Shown: positions 57,108 to 64,000 of the stretch, piece by piece | How the letters are laid out: the number at the start of each line of letters is the position of its first letter | Numbering within the stretch: the first letter of the stretch is position 1 | Assembly: GCA_963836015.1 (NCBI GenBank) | Contig: CAWIIF010000015.1 | Coordinates: forward strand, 2,352,779 to 2,416,778 | DNA from: CAWCDJ01 sp963836015 | GTDB lineage: Bacteria; Acidobacteriota; Terriglobia; Bryobacterales; Bryobacteraceae | Direction of reading: 5' to 3' | DNA: 64,000 nucleotides | The notes under the pieces: model-generated | What the model was told of the DNA's origin: nothing | The model's input: the letters and a program-made list of their open reading frames with translations, nothing else | Databases searched by the model: none | Program-made: the position numbers and the translations under genes

Positions 57108-59756
57108 TCAGGATCGGGATGGCCCCGCCTTCCCATGCCGAGCCTGGTCTTTCTGGGTCTCGTGCTCCGCCTGCAGCCAGTCTTGATCCGCCTGGCCATC
57201 GTGCCGGCCCCGCTCTTCGTAAATCTCGTAGGCCCGGGCGGCGATGTCGGGTGTACGATCGAGCGGCTTTCTGGCCAGCAACGGGGGCTTAGTAGGATCG
57301 AAAATCCGATAGGCGAGAAGCTTCACGCGGTCGTTCAGGAGGAACCAAGCCAGGGCATAACCCCAAACGAACGCTGCCCAGCCCCAGCCGAGTGGGGTCA
57401 TGAACAGCCCGTAAACGGCAATCAGCGTTGCCAGCATTTGCGTACCGAGCACCGCTAACCACAGAACCCGTGCGGGACGTATGGACCAGAACGGACCCCG
57501 CGTGCGCGTCAGGAAAATCGTCAGATGGCCCGCCACAGAGAGCTTCAGGTACATCAGCGTCTGGATATGCGCGCGATCGAGGTGAAATACGCGCTCGCCA
57601 AGATAGAACAGACCAAACGCGGCCACGACGCCAATGACACCGAGCACTGAGGAAATCCCCAGGACCAGCCGCATGTTCCATGCCTCGGGCTTATCCTTGT
57701 AATGAACGTTGTCGTAGGCGATGGACAGAATGGCGCCGTCGTTGAGCAGAGCCAACATCACGATCATCACCGCGGTCACAGGATAGAAGTTAAACACCAG
57801 GATCGCGAGCGTCATGAAGAACAGGACGCGCAGTGTCTCGGCGATGCGGTAGATGGCGTAGCTGTTCATCCGCTGAAAGATCTTCCGGCTCTCCTTGATC
57901 GCGTCGATAATCACCGACAGGCCGGGCGCCAGCAGCACGATGGACGCCGCCGCGCGCGCTGCGTCCGTCGCGCCGGAAACGGCGATGCCGCAGTCGGCTT
58001 TCTTCAGCGCGGGGGCGTCGTTTACCCCGTCGCCGGTCATACCCACGATGTGGCCGCGCTGCTGCAGGACGTCCACAATATGGAACTTATGTTCAGGGAA
58101 CACCTGGGCGAAACCGTCCGCCTTTTCGATAGCCTCCGCTTGCTGCGCCGACTCGTGATGCTTCGTGTCTCCCAATCCGCTGGCATCCAGGATGTTCGTA
58201 CCCATCCCCAGTTGCCGGGCAGTTTCCCGGGCGATAGCCGTTTGATCGCCCGTGACCATCTTGACGCTCACGCCCATCTGCCTGGCGCTTGCGATGGTTG
58301 CTTTGGCTTGTTCGCGAGGCGGATCGAACAATGGCAGGACGCCGATGAACTGCCACTGGCCTTCCTCGTCCGCGCGGGCGACACCCAAGGAACGGAAGCC
58401 TCGTCCCGCAAATTCATTGACCGCTTTCTCGACCGCGGGCTTGACCACACCGGCGTTAGTCGCCATCTGCAGGATCACCTGCGGCGCTCCCTTGGTCACA
58501 AAGAACTGCCTTCCGTCCCCTCCTTTGACGGTGGCTTCGGTGCGCTTGTGCACCGGGTCGAACGGTTGGAAGTGGGTCACTTGGCAGGCCTGCAAGGCCT
58601 TCTGGTCCTTCACGCCCCCGATCACGGCGAGGTCGATGGTGTCCTTATCTTCCGCACGCGAAGCGAGCGCCGCGGAGAGTATGACCTGGCCGGCAGGAAT
58701 GCCGTTCAGGGTGAACGGATCGCCCAGCGTCAGCTTGTTCTGTGTCAGAGTGCCGGTCTTGTCCGAGCAAAGCACATCTACGCCGGCTAACTCCTCGATG
58801 GCGGCCAACCGGGTCACAATCGCTTCTTTCTTCGCCAGGAGACGCGCGCCGACCGCCATGGTCACTGATAGCACCGTGGGCATCGCCACGGGAATGGCGG
58901 CCACGGTCAGCACCAGGGCGAATTGCAACGTGGCGAGGATGGGATCGCCGCGGAAGAGTGCGACGGTAATAATCACTGCCACCAGAGCCACCGCGAGGAC
59001 GATCAGGTAATCGCCAATCTTCAGCACGGCGCGCTGGAAATGGCTGACGGTATGTGCTTCCTGCACCAGTTGCGCGGTCTTGCCGAAGTAAGTGTTCGCG
59101 CCGGTGGCATAGACCAAGGCTTCGATCTCGCCGCGGCGCATAATCGACCCCGAAAACACCGCCTCGCCGGGTTTGCGCTCCGCGGGCAGAGATTCGCCTG
59201 TCAAGGCGGACTGATCCACCTCCACCGGGTCGCCAGCAAGCAAGCGCGCATCCGCCGGAACAATGTCGCCCAGGCGCAGGCGGATCACGTCGCCCGGCAC
59301 CACCTCACGCGCCGCCGGGTCGGTCCAGTTTCCATCGCGCTTGACCTTGGCCTTGACGGCCAGTTTTGCTTTCAGTGCGGCGATGGCGTTGCCCGCCTGG
59401 CGCTCTTCCCAGAATCCAACCACCGCGTTGGAAACCAACAAGAGCATGATGATGAAAAAGTCCGGCCAGTGCCCGACTACGCCTGACAGAATCACCGCCA
59501 CTTCGATCATCCATGGAATCGGTCCCCAGAAATAGGTGAGGAACTTCAGGAACGGGTTGGTTTTCTTCTCCTCAAGCTCGTTCGGTCCATATTGGGTCAG
59601 CCGCTTCTGCGCCTCAGCTTGACTGAGGCCGTCCGGCGAGGACTCGAGCCTTTTCTGCACTTCCGGCATGGGAAGAGTTTTGAGATCGTCGTTGGACGTG
59701 GGCTTGGACCCCGGCTTTGCACCAGCACCATTGGACGGGTCGGCATTGGGTTTCAT
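57108..59756 (-). CDS. P-type proton-efflux ATPase (P3A), copy 2
   Basis: This 882-residue pump has the same P-type motifs as copy 1 (TGESLP, DKTGTLTQN, KGAPQVIL, MTGDGVNDAPALKKAD) and most residues are identical over the whole shared length, including the transport region. It differs by an N-terminal extension (NADPSNGAGAKPGSKPTS) and a slightly longer C-terminus (RHGKAGPSRS). Together they form two long direct repeats flanking 4.8 kb. It lies directly after the class I aldolase gene and before the small membrane protein. Confidence 0.93.
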   Translation of the reverse strand: MKPNADPSNGAGAKPGSKPTSNDDLKTLPMPEVQKRLESSPDGLSQAEAQKRLTQYGPNELEEKKTNPFLKFLTYFWGPIPWMIEVAVILSGVVGHWPDFFIIMLLLVSNAVVGFWEERQAGNAIAALKAKLAVKAKVKRDGNWTDPAAREVVPGDVIRLRLGDIVPADARLLAGDPVEVDQSALTGESLPAERKPGEAVFSGSIMRRGEIEALVYATGANTYFGKTAQLVQEAHTVSHFQRAVLKIGDYLIVLAVALVAVIITVALFRGDPILATLQFALVLTVAAIPVAMPTVLSVTMAVGARLLAKKEAIVTRLAAIEELAGVDVLCSDKTGTLTQNKLTLGDPFTLNGIPAGQVILSAALASRAEDKDTIDLAVIGGVKDQKALQACQVTHFQPFDPVHKRTEATVKGGDGRQFFVTKGAPQVILQMATNAGVVKPAVEKAVNEFAGRGFRSLGVARADEEGQWQFIGVLPLFDPPREQAKATIASARQMGVSVKMVTGDQTAIARETARQLGMGTNILDASGLGDTKHHESAQQAEAIEKADGFAQVFPEHKFHIVDVLQQRGHIVGMTGDGVNDAPALKKADCGIAVSGATDAARAAASIVLLAPGLSVIIDAIKESRKIFQRMNSYAIYRIAETLRVLFFMTLAILVFNFYPVTAVMIVMLALLNDGAILSIAYDNVHYKDKPEAWNMRLVLGISSVLGVIGVVAAFGLFYLGERVFHLDRAHIQTLMYLKLSVAGHLTIFLTRTRGPFWSIRPARVLWLAVLGTQMLATLIAVYGLFMTPLGWGWAAFVWGYALAWFLLNDRVKLLAYRIFDPTKPPLLARKPLDRTPDIAARAYEIYEERGRHDGQADQDWLQAEHETQKDQARHGKAGPSRS

Positions 59757-59780
59757 TAACTGGTACTCCTTCCGTCTTCG

Positions 59781-60830
59781 CTATGCCGCGGGTGGCGAGA
59801 CCCTTGCCGATGTCGTTTCTACCGCGGCATTGTAGTCGCCCCGGCGCGCAGCCCGGTTACAACGGGCTCGATGATACAGAGCCTTTTGCGCGGCCGAGAC
59901 ATGGCTGTCTTGGCCTTGCCAAATCTCCAAAGCCGGTTGCTGGATGGCGCGGCCAAACGAGAATGCCAACGCCCAAGGCACCCGTGACTGGAATCTGACA
60001 TTCATGGCATTCAAACGGGCCGAGGCCAGTTCCGCGGATTGGCCGCCCGACAAAAAGGCAATCCCCGGAACGGCGGCCGGTACCGATCGCAACAGACAGC
60101 GCACCGTGGCGTCCGCCACCTCGTCCACCGCCTCTTGCTTGGGGCAGGTCGATCCTGCAAGCACCATATTGGGCTTCAGGATCAAGCCCTCCAGCATCAC
60201 CCCTTGCGTGTGAAGCTGGTTGAAAACAGTTCGCAGGACCTCCTCTGTGACCTCGCAGCAACGCTCCAAGGTATGCTCGCCCTCCATGAGCACTTCCGGT
60301 TCGACGATCGGAACCAATCCGCCCTCCTGACACAGCGCGGCATAGCGAGCCAGCGCGTGCGCGTTGGCCTCAATGCAGCCGCGGCTGGGAATTCCTTCGC
60401 CCACGGCAATCACGGCACGCCACTTAGCAAAACGGGCGCCCATCCGAGAGTATTCAGCCAGGCGATCGCGCAATCCGTCCAGACCTTCCGTGATCTTTTC
60501 TGCGGGATGGCCTGCCAGCGCCTTTGCGCCCAGGTCCACTTTGATGCCGGGGATGATTCCCGCATCGACGATGGCTTTGATGAAGAGCGTGCCCTCTTTC
60601 GTCCGCTGGCGGATCGTCTCGTCGTAGAGGATTGCGCCGCTAATCGACTCACCAAGACCGGGCGTGGTCACAATCAGTTCCCGATAGGCGCGCCGGACAT
60701 CCTCTGTCTGAGGGATCCCCAGCTTTGCGAAACGTTTGTTACAGGTTGGATTGCTTTCATCCATCGCCAGCAGGCCTTTGTCGCCGGCGACCATCGCTTT
60801 CGCGGTGGCTTTAAGGCCTTGCGTATTCAT
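59781..60830 (-). CDS. Class I fructose-bisphosphate aldolase
   Basis: This 349-residue enzyme of the eukaryote-like class I family cleaves or forms fructose-1,6-bisphosphate. It has GLLAMDESNPTCNKRFAKLGI, LVPIVEPEVLMEGEH, the Schiff-base Lys in EGLILKPNMVLAG, and IAFLSGGQSAELASARLNAMN. It starts four bases inside the end of the SpoIIAA-like gene (ATGA). Beside phosphoketolase it could regenerate hexose phosphate or serve gluconeogenesis. Confidence 0.94.
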   Translation of the reverse strand: MNTQGLKATAKAMVAGDKGLLAMDESNPTCNKRFAKLGIPQTEDVRRAYRELIVTTPGLGESISGAILYDETIRQRTKEGTLFIKAIVDAGIIPGIKVDLGAKALAGHPAEKITEGLDGLRDRLAEYSRMGARFAKWRAVIAVGEGIPSRGCIEANAHALARYAALCQEGGLVPIVEPEVLMEGEHTLERCCEVTEEVLRTVFNQLHTQGVMLEGLILKPNMVLAGSTCPKQEAVDEVADATVRCLLRSVPAAVPGIAFLSGGQSAELASARLNAMNVRFQSRVPWALAFSFGRAIQQPALEIWQGQDSHVSAAQKALYHRARCNRAARRGDYNAAVETTSARVSPPAA

Positions 60831-61210
60831 CTGGTGTTTACTCCATTTTCAGACTCAACCAACCACCTCCGTGCCTCTGCGGTGTCGGCGTGATCGAAGT
60901 ATCGGGTCGTCGCTTTCGTAAACGGCGTAAAAAACGCCGTCATGCCGTGCTGCCACTTCTTGTCCCCGACCGCCGCGATCCGTTCGATGTCGGCAAGGTG
61001 ATTCATATCGAACTTGATTTCTTCCCACAGCCCGTCACCTTCCCAGCCGTGGAAACCGGTCATATCGAACAGCACTCGCAGTCTCCCGTTTCGGCGGACA
61101 AGGCGCTCGAACTCGGGCACAAACTGCTGGTAATCGCCTCTTGCCAGCCTGCCGCTGACGTGAACAACGACGATCTTGCCGTCGTCTTCTTCATTGAGTT
61201 GAATGGGCAT
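60827..61210 (-). CDS. SpoIIAA-like (STAS/SEC14-type) protein
   Basis: This 127-residue protein has the SpoIIAA-like fold seen in small stand-alone bacterial proteins: KIVVVHVSGRLARGDYQQFVPEFE, RLRVLFDMTGFHGWEGDGLWEEI and IAAVGDKKWQHGMTAFFTPFTKATTRYF. It lacks the phosphorylatable Ser of sporulation SpoIIAA, so it is not an anti-sigma antagonist by sequence alone. Its end overlaps the aldolase start by four bases and its start overlaps the phosphoketolase end by 20 bases, so all three are coupled. Confidence 0.82.
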   Translation of the reverse strand: MPIQLNEEDDGKIVVVHVSGRLARGDYQQFVPEFERLVRRNGRLRVLFDMTGFHGWEGDGLWEEIKFDMNHLADIERIAAVGDKKWQHGMTAFFTPFTKATTRYFDHADTAEARRWLVESENGVNTR

Positions 61211-63677
61211 CGTGGTCTCCCTCGGTTTGGGCGGTTTCGACCTGGCTCCATTTCCAGTTGCGGATTTCCGGCAAGTCTTCGCCGTGCTTGTCGATGTAAT
61301 GCTTGTGCTCGATGAGCTTGTCTTGCATTGTCTGCTTCAGGTACGCCCCCTGGGAGCCCAAATGCGGCAGCCGGTCAATCACGTCCTGCACCAGGTGGAA
61401 CCGGTCCAGATCGTTCTGTACCCTCATGTCGAAAGCCGTGGTGATAGTGCCCTCTTCCTTGTAGCCCCGGACATGAAGGTTGCGATTGGTTCGGCGGTAG
61501 GTCAACCGGTGAACCAGCCATGGGTATCCGTGGAACCCAAAGATGATGTGCTTATCTTTGGTGAAGAGCGAATCGTAGTCTGTCTCGCTCAGCCCATGCG
61601 GATGTTCGGTACTGGACTGCAGCTTCATCAGATCGACGACATTGACCACCCGGATCTTCAGATCGGGCAAGTGCTCGCGAAGGATGGAAACGGCGGCCAG
61701 AATCTCCAGCGTGGGTGTATCTCCGCAACAGGCCATCACCACGTCCGGGTCGGCGGCGCCCTGGTCGTTACTCGCCCATTGCCAGATGCCAATTCCTTCC
61801 GTGCAATGCACCACGGCTTGGTCCATGGTGAGCCATTGCGGGAGGGCGTGCTTGCCTGCAACCACTACGTTGACGTAATGTCGGCTGCGCAGGCAGTGAT
61901 CGAACACCGACAGCAGACAATTGGCGTCCGGTGGTAGATAAACGCGCACGATATCGGCCTTTTTATTGATGACGTGGTCCAGAAAGCCGGGGTCCTGGTG
62001 CGTGAAGCCGTTGTGATCCTGCTGCCAGACGTGAGAGGCGAGCAGGTAGTTCAACGACGCGATCTTCCGCCGCCAGGGTAGCTCCAACGTCACCTTGAGC
62101 CACTTTGCGTGCTGGCTGAACATCGAGTCGACGATGCGAATGAAGGCCTCATAGCTATTGAAGAGCCCGTGCCGCCCGGTCAGAAGATAGCCTTCCAGCC
62201 AACCCTCGCACTGATGTTCGCTCAGCATCGAGTCGAGCACTCTTCCGGCGGGCGCCAGGAACTCATCATTCTTTACTTCCCGCGCATCCCACTGACGATT
62301 CGTGACTTCAAAGACCGCGCCCAGGAGATTCGAAAGTGTCTCATCGGGGCCGAAGACGCGGAAATTACGCTGATCCTGGTTTAGCTTAGCCACGTCACGC
62401 AGGAACTTACCGAGCACGAGCGTATCCTGGCCGTCAACCGCACCGGGCGATGGCACAGTCACCGCGTGGTCGTGGAAATCCGGCATGCGTAAGTCCCGCA
62501 GCAGAACGCCGCCGTTGGCATGCGGATTGGCGCCCATCCGCCGGCCGCCTTTCGGTGCCAGTTCAGCCAACTCCGGCAAAAGCCGGCCATTCTCATCGAA
62601 TAGCTCCTCGGCCTTGTAGCTTTTCATCCAGCTTTCGAGCTGTTCGACATGATCAGGGTGCGCGGAATCCACCAGGATCGGCACCTGGTGGGCTCGAAAC
62701 GTACCTTCAATTTGCAAGCCGTCGACTACTTTCGGCCCGGTCCAGCCCTTCGGCGACCGCAGCACGATCATGGGCCAGCGCGGCCGGCTCGTGTCGCTGC
62801 TGTCCCGCGCATTGCTTTGGATCTCCCGGATTCGCTCGATGGCGTTGTCCATGCTGGTGGCCATGAGTTGATGCATCGTCTCCGGATCATCGCCCTCCAC
62901 AAAATAGGGTTCCCAGCCGCAGCCTCGGAAGAATTGCTCCAGTTCCTCATGCTCGATCCGCGCCAGCACGGTTGGGTTGCTGATCTTATAGCCATTGAGG
63001 TGCAGGATCGGCAGCACCGCTCCGTCGGTCATGGGGTCGAGAAACTTGTTGGACTGCCATGCGGTGGCCAATGGCCCCGTTTCCGCTTCGCCGTCGCCGA
63101 CGACGCAGGCTACGATCAGACCGGGATTGTCGAACGCCGCTCCGAACGCATGGCTGATCGAGTAGCCCAATTCGCCGCCTTCGTGAATCGACCCCGGCGT
63201 GGTGGGCGCAACATGGCTGGAAATCCCGCCGGGGAACGAGAACTGCGTGAAAAGCTTCTTGAGCCCGGCCTCGTCCTGGGTGACGTTCGGATAGATCTCA
63301 CTCCAGGTACCTTCGAGGTAAACATTGCCGACAATCGCCGGGCCGCCGTGACCGGGACCGGCTATGTAGAACATGTCCAGGTCATACTTCTTGATTACCC
63401 GGTTCAAATGCACGTAGATGAAGTTCTGGCCCGGCGTGGTGCCCCAATGCCCGACTACCAGGGGCTTCACATGCGACAACTTCAGCGGCTCCTTCAGTAA
63501 CGGGTTGTCGTAAAGATAAATCTGGCCGACCGACAGATAGTTGGCGGCACGCCAGTAAGCATTCATTTTGTGGAGGAGGTCCGGCGTGAGCGTGTTGGTC
63601 TTTGTGCCTAGGTCCTTAGCGTCGATCGCCTCGGGTGTTTTGTGAGGCTGTTCCGATGTAACTGTGTGGGTTTTCAT
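61191..63677 (-). CDS. Xylulose-5-phosphate/fructose-6-phosphate phosphoketolase
   Basis: This 828-residue thiamine-diphosphate enzyme uses phosphate to cut xylulose-5-P or fructose-6-P to acetyl phosphate plus glyceraldehyde-3-P or erythrose-4-P. It has GHWGTTPGQNFIYVHLNRVI, AGPGHGGPAIVGNVYLEG, the ThDP site VVGDGEAETGPLATAWQSNKF, and EHPHGLSETDYDSLF near the C-terminus. AAAGGA precedes the ATG, which is four bases after the upstream acetate kinase stop. Acetate kinase is the expected next enzyme, turning acetyl phosphate into ATP. Confidence 0.96.
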   Translation of the reverse strand: MKTHTVTSEQPHKTPEAIDAKDLGTKTNTLTPDLLHKMNAYWRAANYLSVGQIYLYDNPLLKEPLKLSHVKPLVVGHWGTTPGQNFIYVHLNRVIKKYDLDMFYIAGPGHGGPAIVGNVYLEGTWSEIYPNVTQDEAGLKKLFTQFSFPGGISSHVAPTTPGSIHEGGELGYSISHAFGAAFDNPGLIVACVVGDGEAETGPLATAWQSNKFLDPMTDGAVLPILHLNGYKISNPTVLARIEHEELEQFFRGCGWEPYFVEGDDPETMHQLMATSMDNAIERIREIQSNARDSSDTSRPRWPMIVLRSPKGWTGPKVVDGLQIEGTFRAHQVPILVDSAHPDHVEQLESWMKSYKAEELFDENGRLLPELAELAPKGGRRMGANPHANGGVLLRDLRMPDFHDHAVTVPSPGAVDGQDTLVLGKFLRDVAKLNQDQRNFRVFGPDETLSNLLGAVFEVTNRQWDAREVKNDEFLAPAGRVLDSMLSEHQCEGWLEGYLLTGRHGLFNSYEAFIRIVDSMFSQHAKWLKVTLELPWRRKIASLNYLLASHVWQQDHNGFTHQDPGFLDHVINKKADIVRVYLPPDANCLLSVFDHCLRSRHYVNVVVAGKHALPQWLTMDQAVVHCTEGIGIWQWASNDQGAADPDVVMACCGDTPTLEILAAVSILREHLPDLKIRVVNVVDLMKLQSSTEHPHGLSETDYDSLFTKDKHIIFGFHGYPWLVHRLTYRRTNRNLHVRGYKEEGTITTAFDMRVQNDLDRFHLVQDVIDRLPHLGSQGAYLKQTMQDKLIEHKHYIDKHGEDLPEIRNWKWSQVETAQTEGDHDAHSTQ

Positions 63678-63680
63678 GGT

Positions 63681-64000
63681 TCATTCCTTTGCGTTTCCCG
63701 CGTCGGTTTCGAGAATGCGGTAGACCGATCGCGCAATCATCAGATCTTCGTCCGTTCGAATGACGCGAACCGTAGCCCGGCTGGCGTCCGTAGAAATCAC
63801 TTCCGCAGTTTCCGAATTACGCGACTCACTCAGCGCGATGCCGAGGAAACCGAGTCCGTCGCAGATGCGCGCACGCACGAGTGGCGCATTTTCGCCGATG
63901 CCTCCCGCGAACACGAGCGTATCGAGGCCGCCCAGCGCAGCGGCGAAGGCGCCGATCCACTTTTTCGCCTGATAACAGAACAGCGCCACGGCTTCTGCCG
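63681..64000 (-). CDS. ackA: Acetate kinase, C-terminal part (cut by the window edge)
   Basis: The frame is open through the right edge of the window and gives the last 106 residues of an acetate kinase: FCYQAKKWIGAFAAALGGLD, LVFAGGIGENAPLVRARIC and IRTDEDLMIARSVYRIL. The sequence is related to but clearly different from the acetate kinase at 2.2-3.3 kb. It lies directly upstream of phosphoketolase, so the pair can form acetate and ATP from sugar phosphates. Confidence 0.9.
   Translation of the reverse strand, partial: AEAVALFCYQAKKWIGAFAAALGGLDTLVFAGGIGENAPLVRARICDGLGFLGIALSESRNSETAEVISTDASRATVRVIRTDEDLMIARSVYRILETDAGNAKE

Noticed and set aside
60827..61210. Anti-sigma factor antagonist (sporulation SpoIIAA)
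   Set aside because: The conserved phosphorylatable serine region is not evident and no anti-sigma kinase is adjacent; it fits the stand-alone SpoIIAA-like group.

Overview
The window is high-GC (mid-60s percent by eye), densely coded DNA most like the chromosome of an Acidobacteriota member of the Solibacter/Bryobacter type. The markers are a very large TonB-dependent receptor with an N-terminal carboxypeptidase-regulatory domain, an orphan MacB/FtsX-like permease of the acidobacterial 'ADOP' kind, a DUF5117-type metalloprotease, Tat-exported glycosidases, Gfo/Idh/MocA and DUF1080 proteins. The taxonomic call is inference from gene content, not from a marker gene.

Layout. 1-3.3 kb: the end of an O-antigen ligase-like gene, an SDR oxidoreductase, small stress/membrane proteins (Thivi_2564, DUF3309, CsbD) and an acetate kinase. 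3.3-9.2 kb: envelope genes (TonB-dependent receptor, beta-barrel protein, MauE/DoxX-thioredoxin protein, anchored exported protein). 9.2-12.1 kb: lipoprotein, geranylgeranyl-reductase-like flavoprotein and hemL, close-packed. 12.1-19.9 kb: exported phosphodiesterase, alpha-L-fucosidase, a DUF433/DUF5615 pair, a fused acetylesterase-pectate lyase and a zinc metalloprotease. 19.9-24.7 kb: gltX-glnS-carbamoyltransferase. A strong terminator and possible orphan structured RNA lie at 24.8-25.0 kb. 25-27.3 kb: a frameshifted S9 peptidase. 27.3-36.2 kb: a complete protocatechuate (beta-ketoadipate) cluster in two divergent arms, pcaF-pobA-metE-like (minus) and pcaI-J-H-G-B-L (plus), with PcaR-like boxes between them. 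36.2-38.7 kb: orphan ABC permease. 38.9-47.2 kb: glycan genes (GH2, GH30, frameshifted Gfo/Idh/MocA protein, nitrilase-fold hydrolase, DUF1080).

At 47,393-47,437 there is an isolated 3' part of a tRNA-Gly(CCC) gene on the minus strand, the usual scar of site-specific integration. From there to the right edge every recognised gene is on the minus strand and belongs to an energy/dormancy set: acetate kinase, phosphoketolase, SpoIIAA-like protein, class I aldolase, H+-ATPase, small membrane protein, eRF1-like baeRF protein, hibernation factor, mannose-6-P isomerase, PMM-like HAD protein, GH130 phosphorylase, a second near-identical H+-ATPase, and a polyphosphate kinase 2 broken by fusion to foreign sequence. 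The most interesting reading is a genomic island that makes ATP with little investment (mannoside phosphorolysis to Man-1-P, Man-6-P, fructose-6-P, acetyl-P, then acetate and ATP), holds proton balance with P-type pumps, and protects idle ribosomes. This is a hypothesis from gene content and synteny.

Three genes (S9 peptidase, MetE-like protein, Gfo/Idh/MocA protein) each carry one apparent frameshift. Either the assembly has indel errors in GC-rich stretches or these are young pseudogenes; raw reads would decide.
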